Shown: positions 33,713-41,539 of the stretch, piece after piece
Layout: each line of letters starts with the position of its first letter
Position numbering within the stretch: the stretch's first letter is position 1
Source of the DNA: Hymenobacter monticola
Lineage (GTDB): Bacteria > Bacteroidota > Bacteroidia > Cytophagales > Hymenobacteraceae
Length of the DNA stretch: 64,000 bases
NCBI RefSeq assembly: GCF_022811645.1
Contig: NZ_CP094534.1
Location: 1,674,001-1,738,000 of the forward strand
Direction of reading: 5' to 3'
The notes under the pieces: generated by a model
The model's input: the letters and a program-made list of their open reading frames with translations, nothing else
The model's database searches: none
Told to the model about the DNA's origin: nothing
Position numbers and translations under genes: made by a program

Positions 33713-34117
33713 ATGTCCCGATTCCTGCGTCAGTTCCTTGTCTTCGCCGCCGCGCTGGGCCTGCCCATCTACGTGCTGCACCGCGTGTACGGGACGGCCG
33801 TGGTGCACCCGCGCACGGGACTCCTTTTTGTGGTGATGGCGGCGCTCACTTACTTCGCCTATAGCCTCACCGCACGCCTTGTAGCCCGCGACCCGAACAG
33901 CTTAGCCATGGGCTACCTCATTGGCATGACGGTGCGTTTGTTGGTCTCGCTGGGCCTCGTGACGTGGCTGCTAGCGGGCGGAATTGCCCGCGAACCAAGA
34001 GGGGTTTGGACCTTCCTCGGAGCCTTCTTCATCCTGTACTTTTCGTGGGCCGGGTTTGAAATCTGGGCTACTTTGAGTAACTTGCGGCCGATTTCAGAAA
34101 AGCAAGTCACGCAATGA
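33713..34117 (+). CDS. hypothetical membrane protein of the atp cluster
   Basis: A 134-residue protein with four predicted membrane helices (FLVFAAALGLPIYVLHRVYG, LLFVVMAALTYFAYSLTARL, YLIGMTVRLLVSLGLVTWLL, GVWTFLGAFFILYFSWAGFE). No motif is recognised. A small tetraspan gene between atpI and atpB is common in Bacteroidota and occupies the place of the UncI-type assembly factors. A role in ATP synthase assembly is inferred from position only. Confidence 0.8.
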   Translation: MSRFLRQFLVFAAALGLPIYVLHRVYGTAVVHPRTGLLFVVMAALTYFAYSLTARLVARDPNSLAMGYLIGMTVRLLVSLGLVTWLLAGGIAREPRGVWTFLGAFFILYFSWAGFEIWATLSNLRPISEKQVTQ

Positions 34118-34156
34118 TAATGCGTTAGCCTGAAATTTGTCATTAATTAACTTTGG

Positions 34157-35224
34157 ATGAAGCGTTTACTGTCGATTCTTCTTTGTTTCGTTTCCCTGTC
34201 CGTTTTTGCTAACGAGCCCGCCAGCGAGGGCGCCAAGGCCGAAGGCTTCAATCCCGGCGAAATGATTTTGCACCACATCGGCGATTCGCACGAGTGGCAC
34301 TGGCTGGCTACCGACAACGGCAATTTCACCACCTACCTACCCATCATCGCCTACCGCCCCAATAAAGGCGTTTCGGTGTTCTCCTCTGAGAAGATTTCGA
34401 ACAGCGAAGCCGAAGGTGCCGCCAAAGAATACGATGGTCTGAAGCTGGAGCACGAACACCTCGTGAGCACCGATGGCAGCAAAGTCTACGACTTCTCTAT
34501 TACCAAGAACATTGCCGCACTCATCGGCAGCGCCGTGCTGATGCTCGTGGTGTTTACTCTGGTAGCCAGCGGCTATAAGAAGAACCACGGCCGCGCCCCC
34601 AAAGGCATCCAGTCGTTCTTCGAGCCCATCATCGTCTTCATCCGCGACGAAGTAGCCAAGAAAAACATCGGCCCGAAGTACGAGCGCTACATGCCGTACC
34701 TGCTCACGGTGTTTTTCTTCATCTGGTTCAACAACCTGCTGGGCCTCACGCCCGGCGCGGCCAACCTGAGCGGCAACATCGCCGTGACCATGGTGCTGGC
34801 CGTGCTCACCCTGATTATCACGCTGGCTTCGAGCAACAAGTACTACTGGGCCCACATCTTCGCCACCCCCGGCGTGCCCAAGCCCTTGTTGCCCATCATG
34901 ATTATCGTAGAAGTAATTGGCATCTTCACCAAGCCCTTCTCGCTCATGATTCGTCTGTTCGCCAACATCACGGCGGGCCACATCGTGGTGCTGAGCTTCA
35001 TCAGCCTGGTGTTTATCTTCAAATCGTGGGCCGTAGCACCGGTGACCTTGGCTTTCGGCCTGTTCATCAACGTGCTTGAACTGCTGGTGGCCTTGCTGCA
35101 GGCCTTCATCTTCACGCTGCTCACCTCGATGTACATCGGTGGCGCAGTAGAAGAGCACCACGACGCCGACCTGCAAATCGGCTACAACGAGGACGGCACG
35201 CCCCTGCACGCCGCCCACCACTAA
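34157..35224 (+). CDS. atpB: ATP synthase F0 subunit a
   Basis: The 355-residue protein has a cleavable-looking signal peptide (MKRLLSILLCFVSLSVFANE) and a periplasmic segment rich in His and Asp (HHIGDSHEWHWLATDNG). The membrane part starts at about residue 120 and contains FIWFNNLLGLTPGAANLSGN and the essential Arg in FSLMIRLFANITAGHIV. The long exported N-terminus is a Bacteroidota trait of subunit a. It forms the two proton half-channels against the c-ring. Confidence 0.97.
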   Translation: MKRLLSILLCFVSLSVFANEPASEGAKAEGFNPGEMILHHIGDSHEWHWLATDNGNFTTYLPIIAYRPNKGVSVFSSEKISNSEAEGAAKEYDGLKLEHEHLVSTDGSKVYDFSITKNIAALIGSAVLMLVVFTLVASGYKKNHGRAPKGIQSFFEPIIVFIRDEVAKKNIGPKYERYMPYLLTVFFFIWFNNLLGLTPGAANLSGNIAVTMVLAVLTLIITLASSNKYYWAHIFATPGVPKPLLPIMIIVEVIGIFTKPFSLMIRLFANITAGHIVVLSFISLVFIFKSWAVAPVTLAFGLFINVLELLVALLQAFIFTLLTSMYIGGAVEEHHDADLQIGYNEDGTPLHAAHH

Positions 35225-35288
35225 TCTGACTTAATCGGTCGGGCGCCCGCCGCCCGCCAACTGGCTGTTTCGGCCAGACCGTGGCAAT

Positions 35289-35299
35289 CCCCCCCCCCC
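35289..35299. repeat. poly-C tract of 11 between atpB and atpE
   Basis: Eleven consecutive C bases lie 46 bases before the atpE ATG. Such a tract is prone to slippage and to sequencing error. Confidence 0.9.
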
Positions 35300-35345
35300 G
35301 CTGCGGGACTGACGAACTTTTTCTTTTCCCCTTTTTCCATTTTTT

Positions 35346-35621
35346 ATGTTGCTCTCTTTGTTGTTGCAAGTGGCCGCTATGGCTGCTAACTACGGTCCTG
35401 GTTTGGCTGTAATGGGTGCCGGTATCGGTGCAGGTCTGGTGGCTCTGGGCGTAGGCCTGGGCATTGGCCGCATCGGCGGCAGCGCCATGGATGCTATCGG
35501 CCGTCAGCCGGAAGCTTCGGGCAAAATCCAGACGGCTATGATTATCGCCGCCGCTCTGATTGAAGGCCTGGGCCTGTTCGCAGTCGTAGTCTGCGTGCTC
35601 ATCTGGACCAAGCTCGTTTAA
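35346..35621 (+). CDS. atpE: ATP synthase F0 subunit c
   Basis: A 91-residue proteolipid with two membrane helices: GPGLAVMGAGIGAGLVALGV with the Gly-rich packing motif, the polar loop GRQPEASGKIQ, and helix 2 MIIAAALIEGLGLFAVVVCV carrying the proton-binding Glu. The helix shows no Na+-binding Gln/Ser set, so H+ is the likely ion. An N-terminal stretch (MLLSLLLQVAAMA) makes it longer than the usual 75-80. It is flanked by the poly-C tract and a strong hairpin. Confidence 0.96.
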   Translation: MLLSLLLQVAAMAANYGPGLAVMGAGIGAGLVALGVGLGIGRIGGSAMDAIGRQPEASGKIQTAMIIAAALIEGLGLFAVVVCVLIWTKLV

Positions 35622-35661
35622 GGCAGTCGGCCGGGCCTGCGAGGGCTCGGAAGTAGTAAGG

Positions 35662-35706
35662 AAGCCCGCCGCCCGCTGCTGCACATGCAGGTGGCGCGGC
35701 GGGCTT
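35662..35706 (+). repeat. stable hairpin between atpE and atpF
   Basis: AAGCCCGCCGC (35662-35672) pairs perfectly with 35696-35706, with a further small stem in the loop (CTGC ACAT GCAG). No T run follows. It could attenuate readthrough or protect the atpE mRNA 3' end. Confidence 0.75.
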
Positions 35707-35775
35707 ACCTGCTCCTACTATCAGTAATTGTTGAGGCCGGTTTTCACAGGCCAGCTTCCCATTCCAATACTCATT

Positions 35776-36273
35776 ATGCCAGCTTTCTTATCCCCCGAAC
35801 TCGGCCTGATTTTCTGGCAACTGGTTATCTTCCTGCTGGTACTGTTCCTGCTGGCGAAGTTTGCCTGGAAGCCGATTCTGCTCGCCCTCAAAGAGCGCGA
35901 AGACAGCATCGAAGGTGCCCTGCGCATGGCCGACCAGGCCAAGCTTGAAATGCAGCAGCTGAAAGCCGGCAACGAAAAGTTGCTGAGCGACGCCCGCCTC
36001 GAGCGCGACCGCATGATGCAGGAAGCCACCCAAATGGCCAACCAGCACCGCGAAGCCGAAAAGGCCCGCGCCACCGCCGAAGCCAACACCATCATCCAGC
36101 AAGCCCGCGAAGCCATCCAGACGGAGAAAAACGCAGCCCTGGCCGAAGTAAAAAACACCGCCGCCAAGCTGTCGCTCGACATTGCCGAGCGCATCTTGCG
36201 CCGCGAACTGACCGACCCCGCCGCTCAAACGCAGCTGGTCGATTCTTACCTGAAAGACGTTAAGCTTAACTAG
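35776..36273 (+). CDS. atpF: ATP synthase F0 subunit b
   Basis: A 165-residue stator protein with one N-terminal membrane helix (LGLIFWQLVIFLLVLFLLAK), the conserved FAWKPILLALKERE and a long alpha-helical coiled coil to the end. It links F0 to F1 through the delta subunit. ATG 35776 begins MPAFLSPELG, the normal family start; the upstream start at 35728 would include the spacer. Confidence 0.96.
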   Translation: MPAFLSPELGLIFWQLVIFLLVLFLLAKFAWKPILLALKEREDSIEGALRMADQAKLEMQQLKAGNEKLLSDARLERDRMMQEATQMANQHREAEKARATAEANTIIQQAREAIQTEKNAALAEVKNTAAKLSLDIAERILRRELTDPAAQTQLVDSYLKDVKLN

Positions 36274-36364
36274 TTGCTTGTTGTTCGTTGTCGGTTATTA
36301 GTTTGAGCTAATGGCTGATAACCGGCCTGACAACTAACAACCAACAACTGACAACCAAACCATT
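36274..36364. repeat. GTTGT-word low-complexity hairpin, atpF-atpH spacer
   Basis: The spacer is made of GTTGT/ACAAC words. GTTGTCGGTTATTAG (36287-36301) pairs with 36315-36334 with a 5-base bulge, and the outer flanks (TTGCTTGTTGTTC and AACAACCAACAACTG) are also complementary in style. Confidence 0.65.
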
Positions 36365-36925
36365 ATGGCTGACCAACGAGTAGCGGCCCGCTACGCCAAG
36401 TCGCTCCTCGACTTGGGCAAGGAGATGGGCACCCTGAGCGCAGTGAAAGACGACATGGACCTGCTGAGCAAGACCATGGCCGAAAGCCGCGAGCTGCGCT
36501 TGCTGCTGCGCAACCCGATTGTGAAGCACGACAAGAAGCTGGCCATCCTGAACGCCATCTTCGGCGGCAAGGTGTCGGACATGACGCTGCGCTTCTTCAC
36601 CATCCTCACCGAGAAAAACCGCGAGTCGGCCATCGAAGGCATCGGACCCGAGTTCCTGGCGCAGTACAACGCCATGCAGGGTATCCAGTCGGCGGAAGTG
36701 ACGTCGGCCGCGCCGCTCACGGCCGTTGCCCGTCTGGAAATCCGCAAGCTGGTGACCCAGCAAACCGGCCTCACCGACGTGCAACTCACCGAGAAGGTGG
36801 ACCCCGAACTCATCGGCGGCTTCGTGCTGCGGGTGGGCGACAATCAGATTGACGATTCTGTGCGCACCAGCCTCCGCCGGATGCGCACTTCGCTGCAAGA
36901 AAATTCATATCAAAGCAAACTGTAG
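36365..36925 (+). CDS. atpH: ATP synthase F1 subunit delta
   Basis: The 186-residue protein matches OSCP/delta: VAARYAKSLLDLGKEMG at the start, RNPIVKHDKKLAILNAIFGG centrally and GGFVLRVGDNQIDDSVRTSL near the end. It caps the alpha3beta3 head and binds subunit b as part of the stator. It is followed by another word-repeat hairpin spacer. Confidence 0.96.
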   Translation: MADQRVAARYAKSLLDLGKEMGTLSAVKDDMDLLSKTMAESRELRLLLRNPIVKHDKKLAILNAIFGGKVSDMTLRFFTILTEKNRESAIEGIGPEFLAQYNAMQGIQSAEVTSAAPLTAVARLEIRKLVTQQTGLTDVQLTEKVDPELIGGFVLRVGDNQIDDSVRTSLRRMRTSLQENSYQSKL

Positions 36926-37041
36926 GGTTTTAAGTATTAAGTATCAGGTAATAAGTAGTTAGCTTGCGCTACGCTTTCCTCTGGATACCAACTACTTGCT
37001 ACTAGCTACTTACTACTAACTACTACTTAATTCCCCATACA
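36926..37041. repeat. AAGTAG-word low-complexity hairpin, atpH-atpA spacer
   Basis: The left half is built of AAGTATT/AAGTAGTTAG words and the right half of their complements (CTACTTGCTACTAGCTACTT and similar), with a GC-richer centre near 36965-36990. It forms an imperfect long hairpin. Confidence 0.65.
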
Positions 37042-38625
37042 ATGGCAGAAGTACGTCCGGATGAAGTCTCCGCAATCCTGCGGCAGCAACTGTCCAATTT
37101 CAAGTCGGAAGCCGAGCTGGAAGAAGTCGGCACCGTGTTGCAGGTCGGCGACGGCGTGGCCCGCATCTACGGTCTGAGCAAAGCCCAGGCCGGCGAACTG
37201 ATTGAATTCGAGAACGGCCTGCAAGGCCTCGTGCTCAACCTGGAAGAAGACAACGTGGGTGCCGTAATGCTCGGCGACTACTCGGAAATCCGGGAAGGCG
37301 CCACGGTGAAGCGCACCAACAAAATCGCCTCCATCAAGGTGGGTGAGGGCATTGTGGGCCGCGTGGTGAACACGCTGGGCCAGCCCATCGACGGCCGCGG
37401 CCCCATCGCCGGCCAGGTATACGACATGCCGCTGGAGCGCAAAGCCCCCGGTGTAATCTACCGTCAGCCCGTGACGGAGCCCATGCAAACCGGCATCAAG
37501 TCGATTGACGCCATGATTCCGATTGGCCGGGGCCAGCGCGAACTGATTATCGGTGACCGCCAGACCGGCAAGTCGGCTGTGGCCATCGACACTATCATCA
37601 ACCAGCGCGAGTTCTTCGAAGCTGGCAACCCGGTGTTCTGCATTTACGTGGCCGTGGGCCAGAAGGCCTCGACCGTGGCCCAGGTGGTAAACGCTCTGAC
37701 CAAGGGCGGTGCCATGGACTATACGGTGGTGGTGTCGGCTTCGGCTTCGGACCCGGCTCCGCTGCAGTTCTACGCTCCCTTCACCGGGGCTGCTATCGGC
37801 GAGTACTTCCGCGACACGGGCCGTCCGGCTCTCGTGGTGTATGACGACTTGTCGAAGCAGGCTGTGGCTTACCGCGAGGTGTCGCTGCTGCTCCGTCGTC
37901 CTCCCGGACGTGAGGCTTATCCCGGCGACGTATTCTACCTGCACAGCCGCCTGTTGGAGCGTGCCGCTAAAATCAATGCCTCGGACGAAATCGCCCGCGA
38001 CATGAATGACCTGCCCGACAGCATCAAGCACCTGGTGAAAGGCGGCGGTTCGCTGACGGCTCTACCCCTGATTGAGACGCAGGCTGGTGACGTATCGGCT
38101 TACATCCCGACCAACGTGATTTCGATTACGGACGGCCAGATTTTCCTCGAGACCAACCTGTTCAACTCGGGTGTTCGCCCGGCCATTAACGTAGGTATCT
38201 CGGTATCGCGCGTGGGTGGTAACGCGCAGATTAAGTCGATGAAGAAAGTGGCAGGTACGCTGAAGCTCGACCAGGCCCAGTTCCGCGAGCTGGAAGCCTT
38301 TGCCAAATTCGGCTCCGACCTCGACGCCTCGACCAAGCTCACCATCGAGCGCGGCCGTCGCAACCTCGAAATTCTGAAGCAGCCCCAGTACTCGCCTGTG
38401 AAGGTGGAGGACCAGGTGGCCATCATCTACGCCGCCACCAACGGTCTCCTCGACAACGTGCCCGTGAACCGCGTGCGTGAGTTCGAGAAGGAGTTCGGCC
38501 AGACGATGAACTCGCGTTACCCCGACGTGCTGAAGGCCCTGAAAGCCGGCAAGCTGGAGGACGCTGGCACCAAGGCCATCCGCGAGGTAGCCAAGGACGT
38601 TTCGGCGAACTACGCGGCCAAGTAA
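37042..38625 (+). CDS. atpA: ATP synthase F1 subunit alpha
   Basis: A 527-residue protein with the P-loop [10 protein letters not shown], the alpha-type Gln in that loop, the beta-barrel N-domain ([21 protein letters not shown]), [20 protein letters not shown] and the alpha/beta signature [19 protein letters not shown]. It holds the non-catalytic nucleotide sites of F1. Its length is slightly above the usual 500-513. Confidence 0.98.
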   Translation: MAEVRPDEVSAILRQQLSNFKSEAELEEVGTVLQVGDGVARIYGLSKAQAGELIEFENGLQGLVLNLEEDNVGAVMLGDYSEIREGATVKRTNKIASIKVGEGIVGRVVNTLGQPIDGRGPIAGQVYDMPLERKAPGVIYRQPVTEPMQTGIKSIDAMIPIGRGQRELIIGDRQTGKSAVAIDTIINQREFFEAGNPVFCIYVAVGQKASTVAQVVNALTKGGAMDYTVVVSASASDPAPLQFYAPFTGAAIGEYFRDTGRPALVVYDDLSKQAVAYREVSLLLRRPPGREAYPGDVFYLHSRLLERAAKINASDEIARDMNDLPDSIKHLVKGGGSLTALPLIETQAGDVSAYIPTNVISITDGQIFLETNLFNSGVRPAINVGISVSRVGGNAQIKSMKKVAGTLKLDQAQFRELEAFAKFGSDLDASTKLTIERGRRNLEILKQPQYSPVKVEDQVAIIYAATNGLLDNVPVNRVREFEKEFGQTMNSRYPDVLKALKAGKLEDAGTKAIREVAKDVSANYAAK

Positions 38626-38715
38626 GTTGTCAGTAATGGGTTGTCAGTTGTTAGCTCCTGCTAATTACTGACGGCCTTCTGATGACTGACAACCAACAAC
38701 CGATATCAAGTTTAA
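38626..38715. repeat. GTTGTCAGT-word hairpin, atpA-atpG spacer
   Basis: GTCAGTTGTTAGC (38643-38655) pairs with 38660-38672 at 11 of 13 positions around TCCT. The outer GTTGTCAGT words pair with ACTGACAAC words. Confidence 0.7.
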
Positions 38716-39600
38716 ATGGCAAGCTTAAAAGAAGTCCGCAACCGCATTCAGTCGGTGACCAGCACGCAGCAGATTACCAAAGCCATGAAAATGGTGGCGG
38801 CTGCCAAGCTACGCCGGGCCCAGGACAACATCGTGCGGATGCGTCCCTACGCGCAGCGCCTGAATGCCATCCTGAGCAACCTGACCCGCAAGGCTGACTC
38901 CGACATCGTGAGCGACTACGGCGTGGCCCGCGAGGTGCGCCGCGTGCTGGTCATTGCCATCACCTCGGACCGTGGTCTGGCGGGTGCCTTCAACACCAAC
39001 GTGTTTAAGGGCGTGAATGCGGCCATTGCTTCGCGCTACGCCAACCTGCCGGCGGCCAACATCTCGATGATGGCCATTGGCAAGAAGGCGCACGACTACT
39101 ACGGCCGCCGCGGCCAGACCGTGGGCGACTATACCCACGTCTTCGCTAAACTGTCGTTCGAAACCGTGCGCGAGGCTGCCGAGGTAGCCATGCAAGGCTT
39201 CCGCGACGGGCAGTACGACGAGGTGGTGATGGTATACAACGAGTTCCGCAACGTGGCCACGCAGATTATCCGCACCCAGCAGCTGCTGCCGCTGGTGCAG
39301 GAAGAAGCGCCCGCTACGGCTACGCCAGAGTCGAACGTGGACTACCTGTTCGAGCCCTCGAAGGAGGACATCGTGCAGACGCTGATTCCGCAGTCCATCA
39401 AAATACAGCTTTACAAGGCAGTGCTGGAAAGCAACGCTTCGGAGCACGGCGCCCGCATGACGGCCATGGACAAAGCCACCGACAACGCCGGTGAACTCCT
39501 TAAGGCCCTTAAGCTGACCTACAACCGGACGCGTCAGGCGGCCATCACGACCGAGATTCTCGAAATCGTGGGCGGTGCCGAGGCACTGGCGGCGGGGTAA
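38716..39600 (+). CDS. atpG: ATP synthase F1 subunit gamma
   Basis: The 294-residue protein has the N-terminal helix (MASLKEVRNRIQSVTSTQQI, ITKAMKMVAAAKLRRAQ) and the C-terminal helix (MDKATDNAGELLKALKLTYN, RTRQAAITTEILEIVGGAEA) that form the rotating shaft. The middle (ITSDRGLAGAFNTNV) is the conserved Rossmann-like part. It is the last gene of the cluster and is followed by a terminator. atpD and atpC must lie elsewhere, as is usual in Bacteroidota. Confidence 0.97.
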   Translation: MASLKEVRNRIQSVTSTQQITKAMKMVAAAKLRRAQDNIVRMRPYAQRLNAILSNLTRKADSDIVSDYGVAREVRRVLVIAITSDRGLAGAFNTNVFKGVNAAIASRYANLPAANISMMAIGKKAHDYYGRRGQTVGDYTHVFAKLSFETVREAAEVAMQGFRDGQYDEVVMVYNEFRNVATQIIRTQQLLPLVQEEAPATATPESNVDYLFEPSKEDIVQTLIPQSIKIQLYKAVLESNASEHGARMTAMDKATDNAGELLKALKLTYNRTRQAAITTEILEIVGGAEALAAG

Positions 39601-39626
39601 ATGCTGCAAGCAATGCACAATTTGAG

Positions 39627-39656
39627 AGGCCCGCTTCCGTTGGAAGCGGGCCTTTT
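39627..39656 (+). terminator. rho-independent terminator after atpG
   Basis: AGGCCCGCTTCC GTT GGAAGCGGGCCT followed by TTT. Confidence 0.9.
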
Positions 39657-39761
39657 CTATGTTATTGTGGCAACCTGTGCTTCGGCTATGAAGTACGGTG
39701 GAGCCTATAGAGAAGAACTATACGATGCGTTGCTATTCCACCTTATTCTTCCCGATTTGCT

Positions 39762-40118
39762 ATGCTAATGGCTGTGTTGTCGCCCCGCGTGGGCTTGCTA
39801 TTGGGTTTGCCCATTCTTTCTCTGACGTGCGCTGAGGCCCGGGGCCAAGCTTTGGCTTCGCTCGACAGCGTGAGTGTTTACCCCAACCCGGCCCACATTC
39901 GGGCCACAGTGCTGGTGCCGACTGTGCCTGGGGCCACACGAATCACCGTCACGCTGTTGGATGCGCAGGGCGCGGTGGTATTTGAGCAGCCGGTGAGCCT
40001 GCTGAGGGGCGAAGGCGGTACGGCCGAGGTGCCGCTGCTGGGGCGGCAGCCGGGCCTGTACAGGGTGCAAGTGCGAACTAGCGACCAGCGTGTAGTCCGC
40101 CCGCTGAAAGTAGAATAG
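39762..40118 (+). CDS. tail-only T9SS sorting-domain protein
   Basis: A 118-residue protein that appears to be just a signal peptide (GLLLGLPILSLTCAEARGQA) followed by a type A T9SS C-terminal domain: LDSVSVYPNPAHIRATVLV, ITVTLLDAQGAVVFE, GLYRVQVRTSDQRVVRPLKV. No cargo domain lies between. It could be a decoy or carrier for the sorting machinery, a small secreted protein, or the remains of a deleted cargo gene. ATG 39762 or 39768 both work. The gene follows the atp terminator and is independent of it. Confidence 0.8.
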   Translation: MLMAVLSPRVGLLLGLPILSLTCAEARGQALASLDSVSVYPNPAHIRATVLVPTVPGATRITVTLLDAQGAVVFEQPVSLLRGEGGTAEVPLLGRQPGLYRVQVRTSDQRVVRPLKVE

Positions 40119-40320
40119 GGGGCTAGGGTTAGGTTTGAGGCCGTGGCAGCTGCCGCTCGCATAAGCTGCTCGCCCGATAGCAGCTTTGAAGCCGCCTTCT
40201 GATAACCAATGCTAAACCTGACGCGTACTTCTGTTTATTTGAACATTGCGGGCGCGCTTCCGGCCGGTTCGGGCGGTAGCCTGATACTGTACTCCTTGCG
40301 CCACAATCCCACCCGCACCG

Positions 40321-40761
40321 ATGACCGAAACCGAAATTTTCGCTGAGTCCTACGGCCGCGTTTGGGTCGACGAAACCGTGCCGGGCGTAGTGATTCAATG
40401 GCTGGCGTTTGCCAACCGCACCGAGTTCATTGCCCTGCAGGAAACCGCCCTGCGCTACATCGAAGACCACGCCACGCCTGCCCGGCCCTGGGGCATGGTG
40501 GCCGATGTGCGCCGGATGGGCGCCATCCCCACCGAGGCCCAGCTGTGGCTGGTGCACGAGTTCAACCCTCGCGCCTACGCCGCCGGGCTGCGCGAGGTGA
40601 GCGTGGTGCCGGCCAACAACGTGTTTGGCCAGCTTGCCACCCAGCGCTACATGCGCGAAAGCGAGCAGGAAGCGGAAGCGCCCCTGCACACGGTGCTTTA
40701 CCCAACAATGGAAGAGGCTTACGCAGGGGCCCGCTCCGCTTTGCAAGCCGCCGGCCGCTAG
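40321..40761 (+). CDS. STAS/SpoIIAA-like hypothetical protein
   Basis: A 146-residue cytoplasmic protein starting MTETEIFAESYGRVWVDETV, with alternating strands and helices (VIQWLAFANRTEFIALQETA, WGMVADVRRMGAIPTEAQLW, VSVVPANNVFGQLATQRYM). The pattern resembles the STAS/SEC14-like small proteins found in Hymenobacter-type genomes. The final call is from fold pattern, not a strong motif. No operon partner is evident. The 200-base spacer before it shows no recognisable element. Confidence 0.7.
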   Translation: MTETEIFAESYGRVWVDETVPGVVIQWLAFANRTEFIALQETALRYIEDHATPARPWGMVADVRRMGAIPTEAQLWLVHEFNPRAYAAGLREVSVVPANNVFGQLATQRYMRESEQEAEAPLHTVLYPTMEEAYAGARSALQAAGR

Positions 40762-40828
40762 CCCGCCGGGTACCCGTGCCGGGGCTCCCTGCCTGGCACT
40801 GCGCACTTCGAGGCCGTGCATAACGGCT

Positions 40829-41263
40829 CATGGGAGGCAGCGGGCAGGCCAGGCCGAGGCGGCCTTCAAGGACCTGAGTGCCTACGCCGCCGGCGCTACC
40901 CCTGCCCGCCCCGACCTGTGGGCAGCGGCCAACTTCCCCCTCACCAAATCCGAAACCGCCCCGCGCCAAACCAGCCTGCTTGTGAGCGACCTCGCCCTAG
41001 CCGACGGCGCCAGCCCCCGCACCCTGCTGGCCACCGTGGATGCCCAGGCCGACATGTACGCCTACGACTGGCGCATTTTCCCGCGCGACACGCCCGCTGA
41101 GGAACTGGCCGGCGGCTACTGCTACCGCTTCTGCCTCACCCGCGAGGCCAAGGCCACCATCGATGCCCTCGACAGCGGCACGGCCTACGGCGTGGAGTGC
41201 GCCGCCTGGAACAACACCGGCCCCCTGCAATGGAGCGCGCCGGTATTCCGCATCGTGCAATAG
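40829..41263 (+). pseudogene. C-terminal remnant of a fibronectin-type protein
   Basis: The frame from about 40829 encodes credible protein (QAEAAFKDLSAYAAGATPAR onward, then GYCYRFCLTREAKATIDALD and YGVECAAWNNTGPLQWSAPV), which looks like the end of a fibronectin type III-like domain protein. No ATG, GTG or TTG with a sensible position opens it; the frame simply continues upstream into the end of the preceding gene, where it is a shadow. It is therefore probably the 3' remnant of a larger gene whose 5' part was deleted next to the STAS-like gene. Confidence 0.55.
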
Positions 41264-41304
41264 GCTCGGCCGGTGACGGTCAGGCCGTTTCGGGACCGGA
41301 TGGC

Positions 41305-41332
41305 CGCCGCCCCTCCGCCGGGAGGGGCGGCG
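41305..41332. terminator. GC-rich hairpin after the gene remnant
   Basis: CGCCGCCCCTCC (41305-41316) pairs perfectly with 41321-41332 across GCCG. It is followed by ACTTTGGTGTTT, a weak T tract. Confidence 0.6.
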
Positions 41333-41373
41333 ACTTTGGTGTTTCGAGCGGGGCCGGGCCGAGAGGAGCCCAA

Positions 41374-41393
41374 TATGACATAAACATGTCATA
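41374..41393. promoter_or_regulatory. 20-base palindrome upstream of the delta-60 gene
   Basis: TATGACAT AAAC ATGTCATA has perfect 8-base arms. It lies 21 bases before a TAGCTTTA sequence (41415-41422) that resembles a -7 box. It could be an operator for the delta-60 cargo gene. Confidence 0.5.
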
Positions 41394-41539
41394 GCGCCGC
41401 GTGGGTTTCGGGCGTAGCTTTACCAGATTATTACTTTTCAATGAATTTGTTGGCCGTCGTCCTGGAGGGGAAGGGGGTGGTTGTTGCCGTTCACCTTTTT
41501 CCCGAGTGTATGCGTCTTTTTACGAGCTGTTTCGATTAC

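Noticed and set aside
34337..35221. 294-codon minus-strand frame over atpB
   Set aside because: Antisense of a conserved membrane protein; composition is charged and unstructured.
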